From Pirellula sp. (lineage in GTDB: Bacteria; Planctomycetota; Planctomycetia; Pirellulales; Pirellulaceae), in the NCBI GenBank assembly GCA_021736575.1, contig JAIPFP010000020.1, positions 1 through 44,579 on the forward strand: a stretch of DNA of 44,579 nucleotides, read 5' to 3'. The stretch's first letter is position 1; every line of letters begins with the position of its first letter. Below are positions 1 through 8,437 of the stretch, one piece after another. The notes below the pieces were generated by a model, which saw nothing but the letters and a program-made list of their open reading frames with translations, ran no database searches and was not told where the DNA came from. The position numbers and the translations under genes were made by a program.

Positions 1-664
1 GCCGCTTTAAGAATTCGCCTGCTGGGATGCCTGCCGCAACTGGAATGTTCACTTTGGTTCCGATGGCTTGCCCCCCACCTGTCTCATCGGCCTTACCGGT
101 TCCTGGGTAAAAGGGGAACCGATGAATCGAGACGAAGCCTACGTTGGGATCCTCCCAGAAGGAAGCTTGTGTGCCGTTCCCGTGATGCACATCCCAATCC
201 ACGATGAGAACTTTGTTGAGCCCCAAGGTGCGCGCATATTGTGCACCGATAGCGACATTGTTGAGCAGACAGAAGCCCATCGGTGCCGAAGACATAGCAT
301 GGTGGCCCGGTGGACGGATGCCGCAGAATGCCGTTGTGTCTTCACCCTTGACGACTTTCTGGACAGCATCGCAAACGGCTCCTGCGCCCAAAGTCGCGGC
401 AGTCCAGGAGCCTTTCGACACGACCGTATCTACTTCAACCCTACCCGCATCGTGTTCGCACCAATCTTGCAGTGCTTCAAGATACGAATCGGGATGAATA
501 CGAGCACATTGCTGTTGAGTCGCGGGCTCCCAAGCGGGCGTTTTGCAACGCTCCGTCCATCCGGAGGACTTGAGCATTGCATTGACTTGCACGATCCTGG
601 CAACCGATTCCGGATGGCTCTTGGTATCGTGCAATGCAAACTTGGGACTTTGGTACAACAACAT
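1..664 (-). CDS. Histone deacetylase / AcuC-AphA family hydrolase (partial, C-terminus outside window)
   Basis: The minus strand from 664 to the window edge reads as about 221 uninterrupted residues of a zinc-dependent deacetylase. The family motifs are in the right order: 'IRPPGHHA' (the catalytic His pair), 'MGFCLLNNVAIGA', then 'VLIVDWDVHHGNGTQ' with the Asp-x-His zinc ligands, and 'SIHRFPFYPGTG'. In this superfamily the enzyme removes acetyl groups from lysines or small polyamines; bacterial AcuC-type members reactivate acetyl-CoA synthetase. ATG 664 is preceded by AGGAG at 676-680, an 11-nt spacing. The start lies 19 bp after the stop of the pyrophosphatase gene on the same strand, so the two are probably one transcript. 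The last zinc-ligand Asp and the catalytic Tyr region lie beyond position 1. The family assignment is firm; the substrate is unknown. Confidence 0.93.
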   Translation of the reverse strand, partial: MLLYQSPKFALHDTKSHPESVARIVQVNAMLKSSGWTERCKTPAWEPATQQQCARIHPDSYLEALQDWCEHDAGRVEVDTVVSKGSWTAATLGAGAVCDAVQKVVKGEDTTAFCGIRPPGHHAMSSAPMGFCLLNNVAIGAQYARTLGLNKVLIVDWDVHHGNGTQASFWEDPNVGFVSIHRFPFYPGTGKADETGGGQAIGTKVNIPVAAGIPAGEFLKR

Positions 665-683
665 TTTCGGGCGGGCTCCTGAC

Positions 684-3164
684 TTACTCGGATGCTTCCT
701 TTCGAATTCGCATCCCGTAGAACGACTGCCAGAAGAATATAGCCGCGATACTGCAAAAGCCAACGGCAAGCCACATGACAAGCGTGGGGCCTTGCTGCTC
801 TTTCAACATCACGGCAAGCTCCACGGCCAGCAAGCCAAAGAGCGTCGTAAACTTGATCACCGGATTCAACGCGACACTCGATGTGTCTTTGAACGGATCA
901 CCCACGGTATCCCCAACAACACAGGCGTCGTGCAGAGGCGTACCTTTTTGCTTGAGCTCGACTTCGACAATCTTCTTGGCGTTGTCCCATGCTCCACCGG
1001 CATTGGCCATGAAGATCGCTTGATACAATCCGAAGATCGCGATCGAAAACAAGTAGCCGACAAAGAAGAAAGGCTCAATGAACGCGAAGCCGAGCGTGAT
1101 GAAAAACACAGCCATGAAGATATTGAACATCCCCAACTGTGCATAACGCGTACAAATCGCAACGACTCGCTTGCTATCTTCCACCGAAGCTTTGGTGGCA
1201 CCATCGAGTTTGATGTTCTTTTTGATGAATTCGACGGCACGATAAGCACCTGTCGTGACGGCCTGAATCGATGCACCTGTAAACCAGTAGATAATTGAGC
1301 CACCCGTGATGAGGCCGAGTACGAACGGCGCATAGAGCAACGAGAGTTTCTCCTGGTCCTGCGTCAGCCCATGTGTCAGGGACATGATGATCGAGAAGAT
1401 CATGGTGGTGGCACCCACGACCGCCGTACCAATCAAGACAGGTTTGGCAGTGGCTTTGAAGGTATTGCCAGCCCCGTCGTTTTCCTCAAGGAGATGCTTG
1501 GCCTCTTCGAAGTTTGCATCCATTTGGAACTCGGACTTCAAGCTGGATTGGATGTTTGGGATCTGCTCGATCAAAGATAACTCGAAGACGCTCTGGGCGT
1601 TGTCGGTCACCGGTCCATACGAATCGACGGCAATCGTAACGGGCCCCATCCCCAAGAAACCAAACGCAACCAAGCCGAATGCAAAGACCGCTTCGGCCTC
1701 CATCATTTTCCCAAGCCCCATTGTTGAGATTGCATAGGAACCCGTCATTAACGCAACGATTCCAAGCCCAAGCCAAAGACAGGAAAAATTCCCCGCCACT
1801 AATCCTGAGAGGATGTTGAGCGACGCTCCCCCTTCTCGACTCGAAATCACGATTTCTTTGACGTGAGCAGAGGAGGTGGACGTGAATACCTTAACGAGTT
1901 CAGGGATCACGGCCCCTGCCAGCGTTCCGCATGAGATGATCGTCGAGAGTTGCCACCAAAGGTCTTTATTGCCAGAGAGTGACGGAATCATCAAGTACGA
2001 TACGACATAGGTCAACGCGATTGAGATAAGACTGGTTAGCCATACAAGCCTTGTTAACGGCATTTCGAAGTCCATTTTCGTCGCCGTTCCATATTTCGAT
2101 TTGGTCCATACTTCATTCAAGTAGTACGAGCCAAACGAGGCCACAATCATCATGATCCGCATCATGAACAACCAAACCAGCAGTTGCACCTGGATGGTTT
2201 CATAGTCAGCGCCTGCTGATTTTTGATTCACGGCCAACAGAATAAAGGTGATCAAAGCCACGCCTGTTACCCCGTAGGTTTCAAAGCCGTCGGCGCTTGG
2301 ACCAACGGAGTCGCCCGCGTTGTCCCCGGTACAGTCGGCGATCACACCAGGATTGCGTGCGTCATCCTCTTTGATCTTGAACTCGATCTTCATCAAATCA
2401 GAACCGATGTCGGCGATCTTGGTGAAGATACCGCCAGCGATCCGTAACGCGGCTGCGCCAAGGCTTTCACCGATGGCAAAACCGATGAAACATGCGCCAG
2501 CAAATTCGCGCGGAACAAAAAGCAAAATACAAAGCATGATGAACAGTTCGACACTGATGAGCATCATGCCGATACTCATCCCGGCTTTAATGGGGATGGC
2601 GTAAACAAGATACGGGATCCCCTTTAGACTGGCAAAGGCTGTTCGCGAATTCGCATAAGTGTTTACGCGAATACCAAACCATGCCACCGTGTAACTGCCT
2701 AGAATGCCAACGATGCTGAAGCCAACGATGATGCCAACGACCGTCGACGATTTCTGGGATAACCAACCAAAGTACATCACAATCACCAACGCGATGATTG
2801 TCCAAAGCACTGCCAAAAACTTACCTTGGTTAATGAGGTAGGTCTTGCACGTTTCGTAGATAAGATCGGAGACCTCACGCATGGACGAATGAACGGGCAT
2901 GTCGTGAATTTCTTTGCAAATGCGAATCCCGAAAAATAGACCCGCAGCACTTACCACCAATCCACCATAGAGAATAACGTTCCCCGGCACACCAAGAAAA
3001 TTGGTGCTACCTAGATCCGGCAGCACGAGATTGGCTTCTCCGCCAGGTGAATGCGCAGGCGTTTCCGGGCCTTGCGAAAAAGAGGTGCCAACGAGGAAAG
3101 TGCTAAAGAGTAAGACTGCAATGATTGACAAGTTACGTTTGAAAAAAGCACTACGGCAATTCAT
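684..3164 (-). CDS. hppA: Membrane-bound ion-translocating pyrophosphatase (H+-PPase type)
   Basis: This is a polytopic membrane enzyme that hydrolyses pyrophosphate and pumps H+ or Na+. Family signatures are clear: 'GGIFTKIADIGSDL', the Mg-PPi binding 'DCTGDNAGDSVGPSADGFE', 'GPVTIAVDSYGPVTDNA', 'GNTFKATAKP', 'GGAWDNAKK' and 'GDTVGDPFKDTSSVALNP'. The Lys in 'GNTFKA' is at the position that is Ala in K+-dependent and Lys in K+-independent enzymes, which suggests a K+-independent pump; the Thr usually found three residues later is Ala here. At about 826 residues it is longer than the usual 670-770, through an N-terminal export-like segment and an extra roughly 25 residues between 'VTDNA' and 'GNTFK'. 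ATG 3164 is preferred over an in-frame codon at 3212, because AAGGA sits at 3173-3177, 8 nt upstream. The HDAC-like gene follows directly. Confidence 0.95.
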   Translation of the reverse strand: MNCRSAFFKRNLSIIAVLLFSTFLVGTSFSQGPETPAHSPGGEANLVLPDLGSTNFLGVPGNVILYGGLVVSAAGLFFGIRICKEIHDMPVHSSMREVSDLIYETCKTYLINQGKFLAVLWTIIALVIVMYFGWLSQKSSTVVGIIVGFSIVGILGSYTVAWFGIRVNTYANSRTAFASLKGIPYLVYAIPIKAGMSIGMMLISVELFIMLCILLFVPREFAGACFIGFAIGESLGAAALRIAGGIFTKIADIGSDLMKIEFKIKEDDARNPGVIADCTGDNAGDSVGPSADGFETYGVTGVALITFILLAVNQKSAGADYETIQVQLLVWLFMMRIMMIVASFGSYYLNEVWTKSKYGTATKMDFEMPLTRLVWLTSLISIALTYVVSYLMIPSLSGNKDLWWQLSTIISCGTLAGAVIPELVKVFTSTSSAHVKEIVISSREGGASLNILSGLVAGNFSCLWLGLGIVALMTGSYAISTMGLGKMMEAEAVFAFGLVAFGFLGMGPVTIAVDSYGPVTDNAQSVFELSLIEQIPNIQSSLKSEFQMDANFEEAKHLLEENDGAGNTFKATAKPVLIGTAVVGATTMIFSIIMSLTHGLTQDQEKLSLLYAPFVLGLITGGSIIYWFTGASIQAVTTGAYRAVEFIKKNIKLDGATKASVEDSKRVVAICTRYAQLGMFNIFMAVFFITLGFAFIEPFFFVGYLFSIAIFGLYQAIFMANAGGAWDNAKKIVEVELKQKGTPLHDACVVGDTVGDPFKDTSSVALNPVIKFTTLFGLLAVELAVMLKEQQGPTLVMWLAVGFCSIAAIFFWQSFYGMRIRKEASE

Positions 3165-3172
3165 CCAGAGTT

Positions 3173-3177
3173 TCCTT
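3173..3177 (-). promoter_or_regulatory. Ribosome binding site deciding the pyrophosphatase start
   Basis: The minus strand reads AAGGA here, 8 nt before ATG 3164. The upstream in-frame codon at 3212 would add a charged 16-residue stretch with no such site, so 3164 is taken as the start. Confidence 0.5.
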
Positions 3178-3442
3178 TTCTTGCGAGAAATCAAATGTGG
3201 TAATGGGCACAACGTTAACCAACGCCAACCGATTCTTCAACACCGCAAAGCTCATTTTTGGCGGATCTATCGCTTTTCGAGCCGATTAAAGGAGTTGTGT
3301 TCGCCTTTACGGGAGATGCGTCCAACCGGTTTCTACTTATCGAAAATGTCTGGCGGCATGGCGTTCGGGCTTATCCTGGATATTCTTGAAGCCCTAGTTC
3401 CGACGTGGTGATGTTAAAAAGATTGCAGGAGCAACCCTAATC

Positions 3443-4195
3443 GTGTTTGGCAGAATTGTTGACCTTGGTCGCGAAGTGCTTCGTCCTGTGTTTCAGCGAA
3501 GCTTCTTTATCGCTTGCACCGCTTCGGTGTTTTCGATCGGCTGCAGCTTGACGGACCCTCCAAACGTCGAATCACCCGAGCCACCCTTTCATCAACAGGT
3601 AGCGGCTGTTCGACAAGGTTTGTCGCGCGAGATTCGATCGGAGGCAATGGTCGGCAATGTCGAGTTCTCCCAGCTTCAAGGGTTATCCGCACTCGAAATT
3701 CTCTCGTTGTCAAATGCCCAAGTGTCGGATTCGATTGCGGACACACTGGCCAGTCTTGTCGAACTAAAACAGCTTCGACTTGAAAAAACCCATGTCGATG
3801 ACAGGTTGGCCAAAGTCATTGGGAGACTTTCTAAGTTGACGACCATCAATTTACCCAATTCCGGGATTTCGGACGAAGGAATCGAGAAATGGCCGTCCTT
3901 GTCCAACTTAGTTTTGTTGCGAATCGGCAGCCCAAATCTGTCCGACGCAGCCTTGGAAACGATTGCAAAAATGAGTTCTCTGCGTTTTTTGCATCTTATC
4001 GATGTATCGATCTCCGACGCTGGGCTCAAGCAACTCCACGGAATGCCACAAATGGAATCGTTCTATTTGGACGGAGGCAATGTGACTGATAGTGGGCTCA
4101 CGGAACTGATTCAAGCGTTGCCAAAGCTCCATTTTCATCGCGATCAACAACACATCCCGAATGATCCGAGAACCGACAGTCATCGGAAACGCTAG
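3443..4195 (+). CDS. Leucine-rich-repeat lipoprotein
   Basis: Starts at GTG 3443 with AGGAG at 3428-3432 (10-nt spacing). The N-terminus has a hydrophobic stretch ending in 'VFSIGC', a lipobox-like site near residue 34, followed by 'SLTDPPNVESPEPP', so an exported, lipid-anchored protein is likely. Residues from about 70 to 225 form six or so LRR units of the planctomycete type: 'LEILSLSNAQVSD', 'LKQLRLEKTHVDD', 'LTTINLPNSGISDEGI', 'LVLLRIGSPNLSDAAL', 'LRFLHLIDVSISDAGL', 'MESFYLDGGNVTDSGL'. Such domains act in protein binding; no catalytic part is visible. It is divergent from the pyrophosphatase gene. The partner is unknown. Confidence 0.85.
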   Translation: MFGRIVDLGREVLRPVFQRSFFIACTASVFSIGCSLTDPPNVESPEPPFHQQVAAVRQGLSREIRSEAMVGNVEFSQLQGLSALEILSLSNAQVSDSIADTLASLVELKQLRLEKTHVDDRLAKVIGRLSKLTTINLPNSGISDEGIEKWPSLSNLVLLRIGSPNLSDAALETIAKMSSLRFLHLIDVSISDAGLKQLHGMPQMESFYLDGGNVTDSGLTELIQALPKLHFHRDQQHIPNDPRTDSHRKR

Positions 4196-4202
4196 TGGAT
4201 CG

Positions 4203-4339
4203 TTGCACTCTAGTTACCAGGCTCTGCCTGGTAACTAGAGTGCAAGCGAGGCTCCGCCTCGCCCAAATGCACCCTTAGTTTGTGAACTCGGGAGGCAGGA
4301 GCCTCCAAACCAAGGCGTTCCCAGGCAGAGCCTGGGAAC
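4203..4339. repeat. Cluster of four palindromic REP-like elements
   Basis: The 371-bp gap between the LRR gene and the DUF3500 gene holds four near-adjacent hairpins. 4203-4245 has a perfect 20-bp stem with loop TCT. 4246-4262 is GCGAGGC-TCC-GCCTCGC. 4291-4306 is GGAGGC-AGGA-GCCTCC. 4317-4339 is a 10-bp stem GTTCCCAGGC with loop AGA. The first and last share the core CCAGGC..GCCTGG, in opposite loop orientation (TCT versus AGA). Similar palindromes are widespread in planctomycete and cyanobacterial genomes. The first hairpin could also end transcription of the LRR gene, although no T-run follows. The remaining 4340-4566 shows no gene. Confidence 0.85.
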
Positions 4340-4566
4340 GAGTAGTCTCCTGTGCGACGTTCATTCCAATCCGTGCAACTAGGGCATTTATGGACCGAAC
4401 GAGCCTAACTCCCAAAGCGGCTGATTCCATGTTATACTTGTGTCAGCCCTAAATAGTTTGGCGTTGAGAAACAGTTGCCAAACCATTGCGGAATGCGACC
4501 AGTCCTGCCCACTTTTTCCCTCCCGTTTCTATTTACGAGATCGTTTCTAACGACACGAGTTGAATC

Positions 4567-5613
4567 ATGACTTCTAGAAGATGGTTTCTCGCACTTGCTT
4601 GCACGAGTCTGTTATGCGTTGTTCCATTCGGACATGGCTTCTATAAAACAGGCGGAGTCACGGAGAAAATCACAATCGCTGCGTCCAGCTTTGTCGGTTC
4701 ACTTACCGATGGTCAAAAGAGCAAAGTGCTTCTACCGATTGATAGCCCTCTGCAATCCGACTGGCATATCATTCCGAAGGACACTCGCAAGGGTCTTCAG
4801 TTGAATGAAATGGACGAACGCCAACGTCAAGGTGCTATGGCTTTGCTTCGAAGCGTGCTGAGCGAAATGGGTTATCGCAAGTCAACTCAGATCATGCACA
4901 TGGAGAATTTGCTCAAGGAGCTGGAAGCCGGAAAGACGAATAGCCCGCTTCGAGACTCGACTCGATACTACTTCACGGTCTTTGGTACACCACAACCTGG
5001 CCAAAAATGGGGCCTCAGTATTGAAGGGCACCATCTTTCGTTAAACTTTCTGATGAATGGTGACCGAGTCGTATCGTCGACACCACAGGCCTTTGCGTCC
5101 AACCCAGCCATCGTTCGAATTGAAAACAAATCCGACGTGCCCGTCGGGAGACGAATGTTGCGATTAGAAGAAACGTTGGCCTTTGAATTAGTACATTCTC
5201 TTTCCGAAAAGCAACGAGCACTAGTAATCTTAACGGACAAAGCCCCACGCGAAAACCGGACGCTTGGAGTACCGCAACCGACACCACAAGCTCCCGTTGG
5301 CATCGCGTTTTGGCAGTTAGCTGCACCTCAACAAACGCTGCTCAAGGCGTTGGTCAACGAGTATATCAATGCAGTCCCAGAAGAAATCGCGGATGATCGA
5401 CGAAAAGCGATTGAAGGTGCTGGGGGTTGGGATGCGGTATTCTTTTCCTGGGAAGGTGCACTTCAGACAGGTATCGGCCATTCGTACCGAGTTCAAGGTC
5501 CCACATTTCTGATCGAGTTCGTTAATACTCAGCCCGACGCAGCCGGAAACATTGCAAATCATGTGCATTGCATTTGGCGAGACATTCGCGGTGATTTTGG
5601 CGTGACGTTGTAG
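4567..5613 (+). CDS. DUF3500 domain protein, exported
   Basis: A 348-residue protein with an N-terminal signal-like segment ('WFLALACTSLLCVVPFGHGF'). The body matches what I recognise of the DUF3500 family: a 'QRQGAMALLRSVLSEMGY' helical region near residue 85, then 'RYYFTVFGTP..GQKWGLSIEGHHLSLNF' with the characteristic Gly-His-His motif near residue 155, and a C-terminal 'GPTFLIEFVNTQPDAAGNIANHVHCIWRD'. The conserved histidines could bind a metal or act in catalysis, but no reaction is established for the family as far as I know. The gene stands alone, converging on the gene at 5668 across a hairpin. The start ATG 4567 lacks a clear Shine-Dalgarno. Confidence 0.85.
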   Translation: MTSRRWFLALACTSLLCVVPFGHGFYKTGGVTEKITIAASSFVGSLTDGQKSKVLLPIDSPLQSDWHIIPKDTRKGLQLNEMDERQRQGAMALLRSVLSEMGYRKSTQIMHMENLLKELEAGKTNSPLRDSTRYYFTVFGTPQPGQKWGLSIEGHHLSLNFLMNGDRVVSSTPQAFASNPAIVRIENKSDVPVGRRMLRLEETLAFELVHSLSEKQRALVILTDKAPRENRTLGVPQPTPQAPVGIAFWQLAAPQQTLLKALVNEYINAVPEEIADDRRKAIEGAGGWDAVFFSWEGALQTGIGHSYRVQGPTFLIEFVNTQPDAAGNIANHVHCIWRDIRGDFGVTL

Positions 5614-5637
5614 GCCAACGGGGCTTAACCAATGCAG

Positions 5638-5666
5638 CCCAGGGCAGAGCGCAACGCTGCCCTGGG
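5638..5666. terminator. Hairpin between convergent genes, probable bidirectional terminator
   Basis: A perfect 10-bp stem CCCAGGGCAG (5638-5647) pairs with 5657-5666 around a 9-nt loop. It lies between the stop of the DUF3500 gene and the stop (TTA.. on the minus strand, 5668) of its convergent neighbour. No poly-T tract follows, so it may instead be another palindromic repeat placed at a convergent junction. Confidence 0.5.
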
Positions 5667-5667
5667 G

Positions 5668-7056
5668 TTACTTCAAATTCCACACCCATTGGTCATTCTC
5701 GGATGATGCGTCGGCTTGATCCTTGGTTGTGACGGGAGGGTCGATTGGTACCGATTCTGAGGTGCGTGGATTGAAGCCCCAGAGTGTGGCAGTTGTGCCG
5801 TCGACGCGATAGCCGAACGGCTTGCCACCAGGCGGCTTGAGTTGCGTCAGGTCGAGCGAAAATTCTGCTAGCTCATTGAGCGATTCCGGTAGCCTTCCAT
5901 GTCGATCCTCGTAGAGTCGCAGTCCAATCCCGTGCGCGGCCAGACGGTGGCAAACGGCTCGTCGCACGAACGCTTCGCCCACGGCGGCGATACTCGGCAC
6001 GGCTTGGGCAGTCAACGCGGAATCCATTTTCGCGAGCCAGCCTGAATTCATCGAAGCCAAAGCCGCACTTTCGCATTTTTTTAGTTGGATTCGGAACTCA
6101 TCTAAATCGCTGCGTTCAATCTGCTGAAAGCTTTGCATGATGTCCAAATAACAATTGGCATCGACGTACCGCGAGAGAGTGATGGGCGAATCGAATCCAG
6201 CAGCCGATGGGTTGCGAAATCCCGGAAGGGCCATACCGCGTTCTCCCGCCAGCATGGCAACCCATTCGTCGCCGATCGTCGTCGCTGCCATGACTTTGGG
6301 CAACAGCGATTCTAGATCGGTAGTGTTTAGTGCATCCTGCTCGATAGCCTGCTGCAATAGCAAGATCGCATGGCTGTCGACGGCAATCGAAACGAGCTGA
6401 GCTACCAAATTGGGTTCGCCCGCGATGATTTGATTGGTTCCCAGAATCGATTCGATCGCCGCTCGTACGGCGGCCGAATCGCGGTCTCGCAGGGCCACGC
6501 TGCCGTAGAGACTTAACAGCCTTGCAATGGTCCGCTTCTCTTGTACGTGAGGCAGAAGCGTTTTAAAACCGTTAAAGACGATCGGAATGCGAACAGGTTT
6601 TTGGTTTGGCGAGGCGCTCGCAAGTTGTGTGATATCGGTATGCAGTCGTTTCCATTGCTTCAGGAAATCACGAACGGAACGCTCGTTTGCCCAATCACCT
6701 TGCGAAGGCACTTCATGAACTTCCATATCCATCCCATTGCCGAGATAAGGGAGGCGAGGATTGGCTTTGATCGATTCGTTGAATTCATCGCTCTTTAGAA
6801 ACTCAAGGATGGCGAGCCAGGCGTCGGTGTTGGTCGCATCGGTTTGGTCGGTGTAGTAAGTTTGCATGGAAGCATTGTCCACCGGATAGCCTTGAGTTCG
6901 AAGTTTTGCAGTGCGATCATTTAGACGACTTTGCGCAGCCATTTCGCGGGCGTACCACGTAAGAGCCACTGCCAACGCCAAAAAAACAGGCATGGCTATC
7001 AAGAGCAAGATGGCCGGAACGAGGCAGCTGCGTTTTGGATTCGGACTGGGAACCAT
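5668..7056 (-). CDS. Membrane-anchored protein of unknown function
   Basis: A 462-residue protein if started at ATG 7056. A single transmembrane segment ('CLVPAILLLIAMPVFLALAV', residues about 10-30) is followed by a soluble, mainly helical region. It has no motif I recognise. Features include 'QTYYTDQTDATNTDAWLAIL', a 'YGSVALRDRDSAAVRAAIESIL' helical stretch, and near the C-terminus 'LRLYEDRHGRLPESLNELA' followed by 'KPPGGKPFGYRVDG', a pattern seen in many planctomycete exported hypothetical proteins. The open frame continues upstream to TTG 7170, but that would overlap most of the promoter space shared with the divergent ligase gene; neither start has a clear ribosome site. Topology suggests a large periplasmic or paryphoplasmic domain. 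Confidence 0.75.
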   Translation of the reverse strand: MVPSPNPKRSCLVPAILLLIAMPVFLALAVALTWYAREMAAQSRLNDRTAKLRTQGYPVDNASMQTYYTDQTDATNTDAWLAILEFLKSDEFNESIKANPRLPYLGNGMDMEVHEVPSQGDWANERSVRDFLKQWKRLHTDITQLASASPNQKPVRIPIVFNGFKTLLPHVQEKRTIARLLSLYGSVALRDRDSAAVRAAIESILGTNQIIAGEPNLVAQLVSIAVDSHAILLLQQAIEQDALNTTDLESLLPKVMAATTIGDEWVAMLAGERGMALPGFRNPSAAGFDSPITLSRYVDANCYLDIMQSFQQIERSDLDEFRIQLKKCESAALASMNSGWLAKMDSALTAQAVPSIAAVGEAFVRRAVCHRLAAHGIGLRLYEDRHGRLPESLNELAEFSLDLTQLKPPGGKPFGYRVDGTTATLWGFNPRTSESVPIDPPVTTKDQADASSENDQWVWNLK

Positions 7057-7258
7057 TGTTTTTTGGGCTTGTTTGCTTTTTTGGGCAGTATTGCTTGAGT
7101 CAAGAACCGATTCGTTCAAGACGAGATCATACGATTCCCAGCGCACGGCAACTATGCTTGCAGAACGCAAAATTCGGTTACAATATGGCCTCGAATCCAG
7201 TTTTCAGGGTTCGGCTGCGTTTCCGATCACTCACCAAATCTACCCATCTTACGGTTCT

Positions 7259-8389
7259 ATGACAGTTTCCACCCCCTCTTGGTTAGCCTCCAACGACCAA
7301 ATCGCAGACGCCAAACAGGCTCTGGATAAGCATACGTATGAGTCGGTTCAGTGGCATTTCCACGATTCGACTGGTAGCCCTTTTTGGCTGGAACAAAAAG
7401 CGAGTCTCAAATTCGACCCACTCAAGGATGTCAAAGGTTTCGATGACTTGAAGAAGTTCCCGGAGTTCGAGGACGAGTGCTTGCGAGGGGGTCCCATCGA
7501 GCGTTGGATTCCTAAGGGGCTTCTGGGGAAACCGACGTACGTATTTGAAACAGGTGGAACGACAGGCATCCCCAAGAGCCGGATGGTAATCGACGATTTT
7601 CGCATCGACTATGAAAATTTTAGCGAAACGCTGCCCGATCATTATTTCCCGAAGGGTGCCAACTGGTTGATGCTTGGCCCGTCTGGCCCTCGCCGATTGC
7701 GATTGGCGATCGAACACTTGTGCCAGTTTCGAGGCGGCATTTGTTTTTGTATTGACTTGGATCCAAGGTGGGTCGTCAAACTGATCAAAAAGGGCTGGAT
7801 GGAGCATCTTGAGGAGTACAAGAAGCATTGCATCGATCAAGCCATCACCATTTTGACGGCCAATCACAACATTAAGTGTATGTTCACTACGCCAAAGCTT
7901 TTGGAATCGTTGGCTAGCGGTTTAGCCGAAAAAGGAACGAGCATTCAGGAGGTCGGGATCACTGGCATTTTCTCTGGTGGCACAGAATTCACCCCGCAAT
8001 GGACTCGTTTCTGCGTGGAAGAGTTGTTAGGTGGACCAGCCGAGGAAAGCGGCGTCTACATGACTCCTACTTATGGAAACACATTGATGGGACTCGCTTG
8101 TTCTCGTCCTGTGACCATTGATGATGGCTACACCATCGCCTACTATGCGCCACAGCCGAGAGCGGTGGTCGAAGTGGTCGATTTCGATGATCACACCAAG
8201 ATTGTTGGACATGGCGAAACCGGCCGTGTCAAACTGTACACCATGACCAAAGAGTTCTTCGTTCCTGGGTTCCTTGAACGAGACGAGGGGGAACGCGAGC
8301 TGCCATTCGACAAGTACCCGTGGGACGGTGTGAGCGGTGTGCGCCCATATCGCGGCTTTGCTTCGACGACGACAGTTGGCGTTTACTAG
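7259..8389 (+). CDS. AMP-forming acyl/aryl ligase, LuxE/PaaK-like
   Basis: An adenylate-forming enzyme of 376 residues. The ATP-binding loop 'FETGGTTGIPKSRMV' (about residue 98) and the later 'YMTPTYGNTLMGLA' (motif A5-like) and 'HGETGRVKLYTMTKE' (A7/A8-like) are visible. Phenylacetate-CoA ligases run about 430 residues with a C-terminal lid domain; this protein ends soon after the A8 region, so its length is closer to LuxE-type acyl-protein synthetases. The LuxE-type C-terminal acceptor cysteine is not seen ('YRGFASTTTVGVY' is the end). I start it at ATG 7259, since the open frame before that overlaps the divergent gene. The aldehyde dehydrogenase gene follows 48 bp downstream on the same strand, implying activation of a carboxylate for reduction. 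The substrate is unknown. Confidence 0.8.
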   Translation: MTVSTPSWLASNDQIADAKQALDKHTYESVQWHFHDSTGSPFWLEQKASLKFDPLKDVKGFDDLKKFPEFEDECLRGGPIERWIPKGLLGKPTYVFETGGTTGIPKSRMVIDDFRIDYENFSETLPDHYFPKGANWLMLGPSGPRRLRLAIEHLCQFRGGICFCIDLDPRWVVKLIKKGWMEHLEEYKKHCIDQAITILTANHNIKCMFTTPKLLESLASGLAEKGTSIQEVGITGIFSGGTEFTPQWTRFCVEELLGGPAEESGVYMTPTYGNTLMGLACSRPVTIDDGYTIAYYAPQPRAVVEVVDFDDHTKIVGHGETGRVKLYTMTKEFFVPGFLERDEGERELPFDKYPWDGVSGVRPYRGFASTTTVGVY

Positions 8390-8437
8390 CCACAATTTTT
8401 TGTTCCTCATTTATTATTTACTTGGAGTTCTTTAGTC

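Noticed and set aside
68..682. A 204-codon plus-strand frame at the left edge
   Set aside because: The opposite strand carries an unmistakable deacetylase; this frame is its shadow.
543..1298. A 251-codon plus-strand frame
   Set aside because: It lies wholly antisense to the pyrophosphatase and HDAC genes and its product is rich in Arg, His and Cys without any motif; it mirrors the codon bias of the real genes.
6911..7258. N-terminal extension of the AMP-ligase
   Set aside because: This stretch overlaps the oppositely oriented membrane protein and its upstream region, and encodes no ligase-like sequence; the family N-terminus fits ATG 7259.
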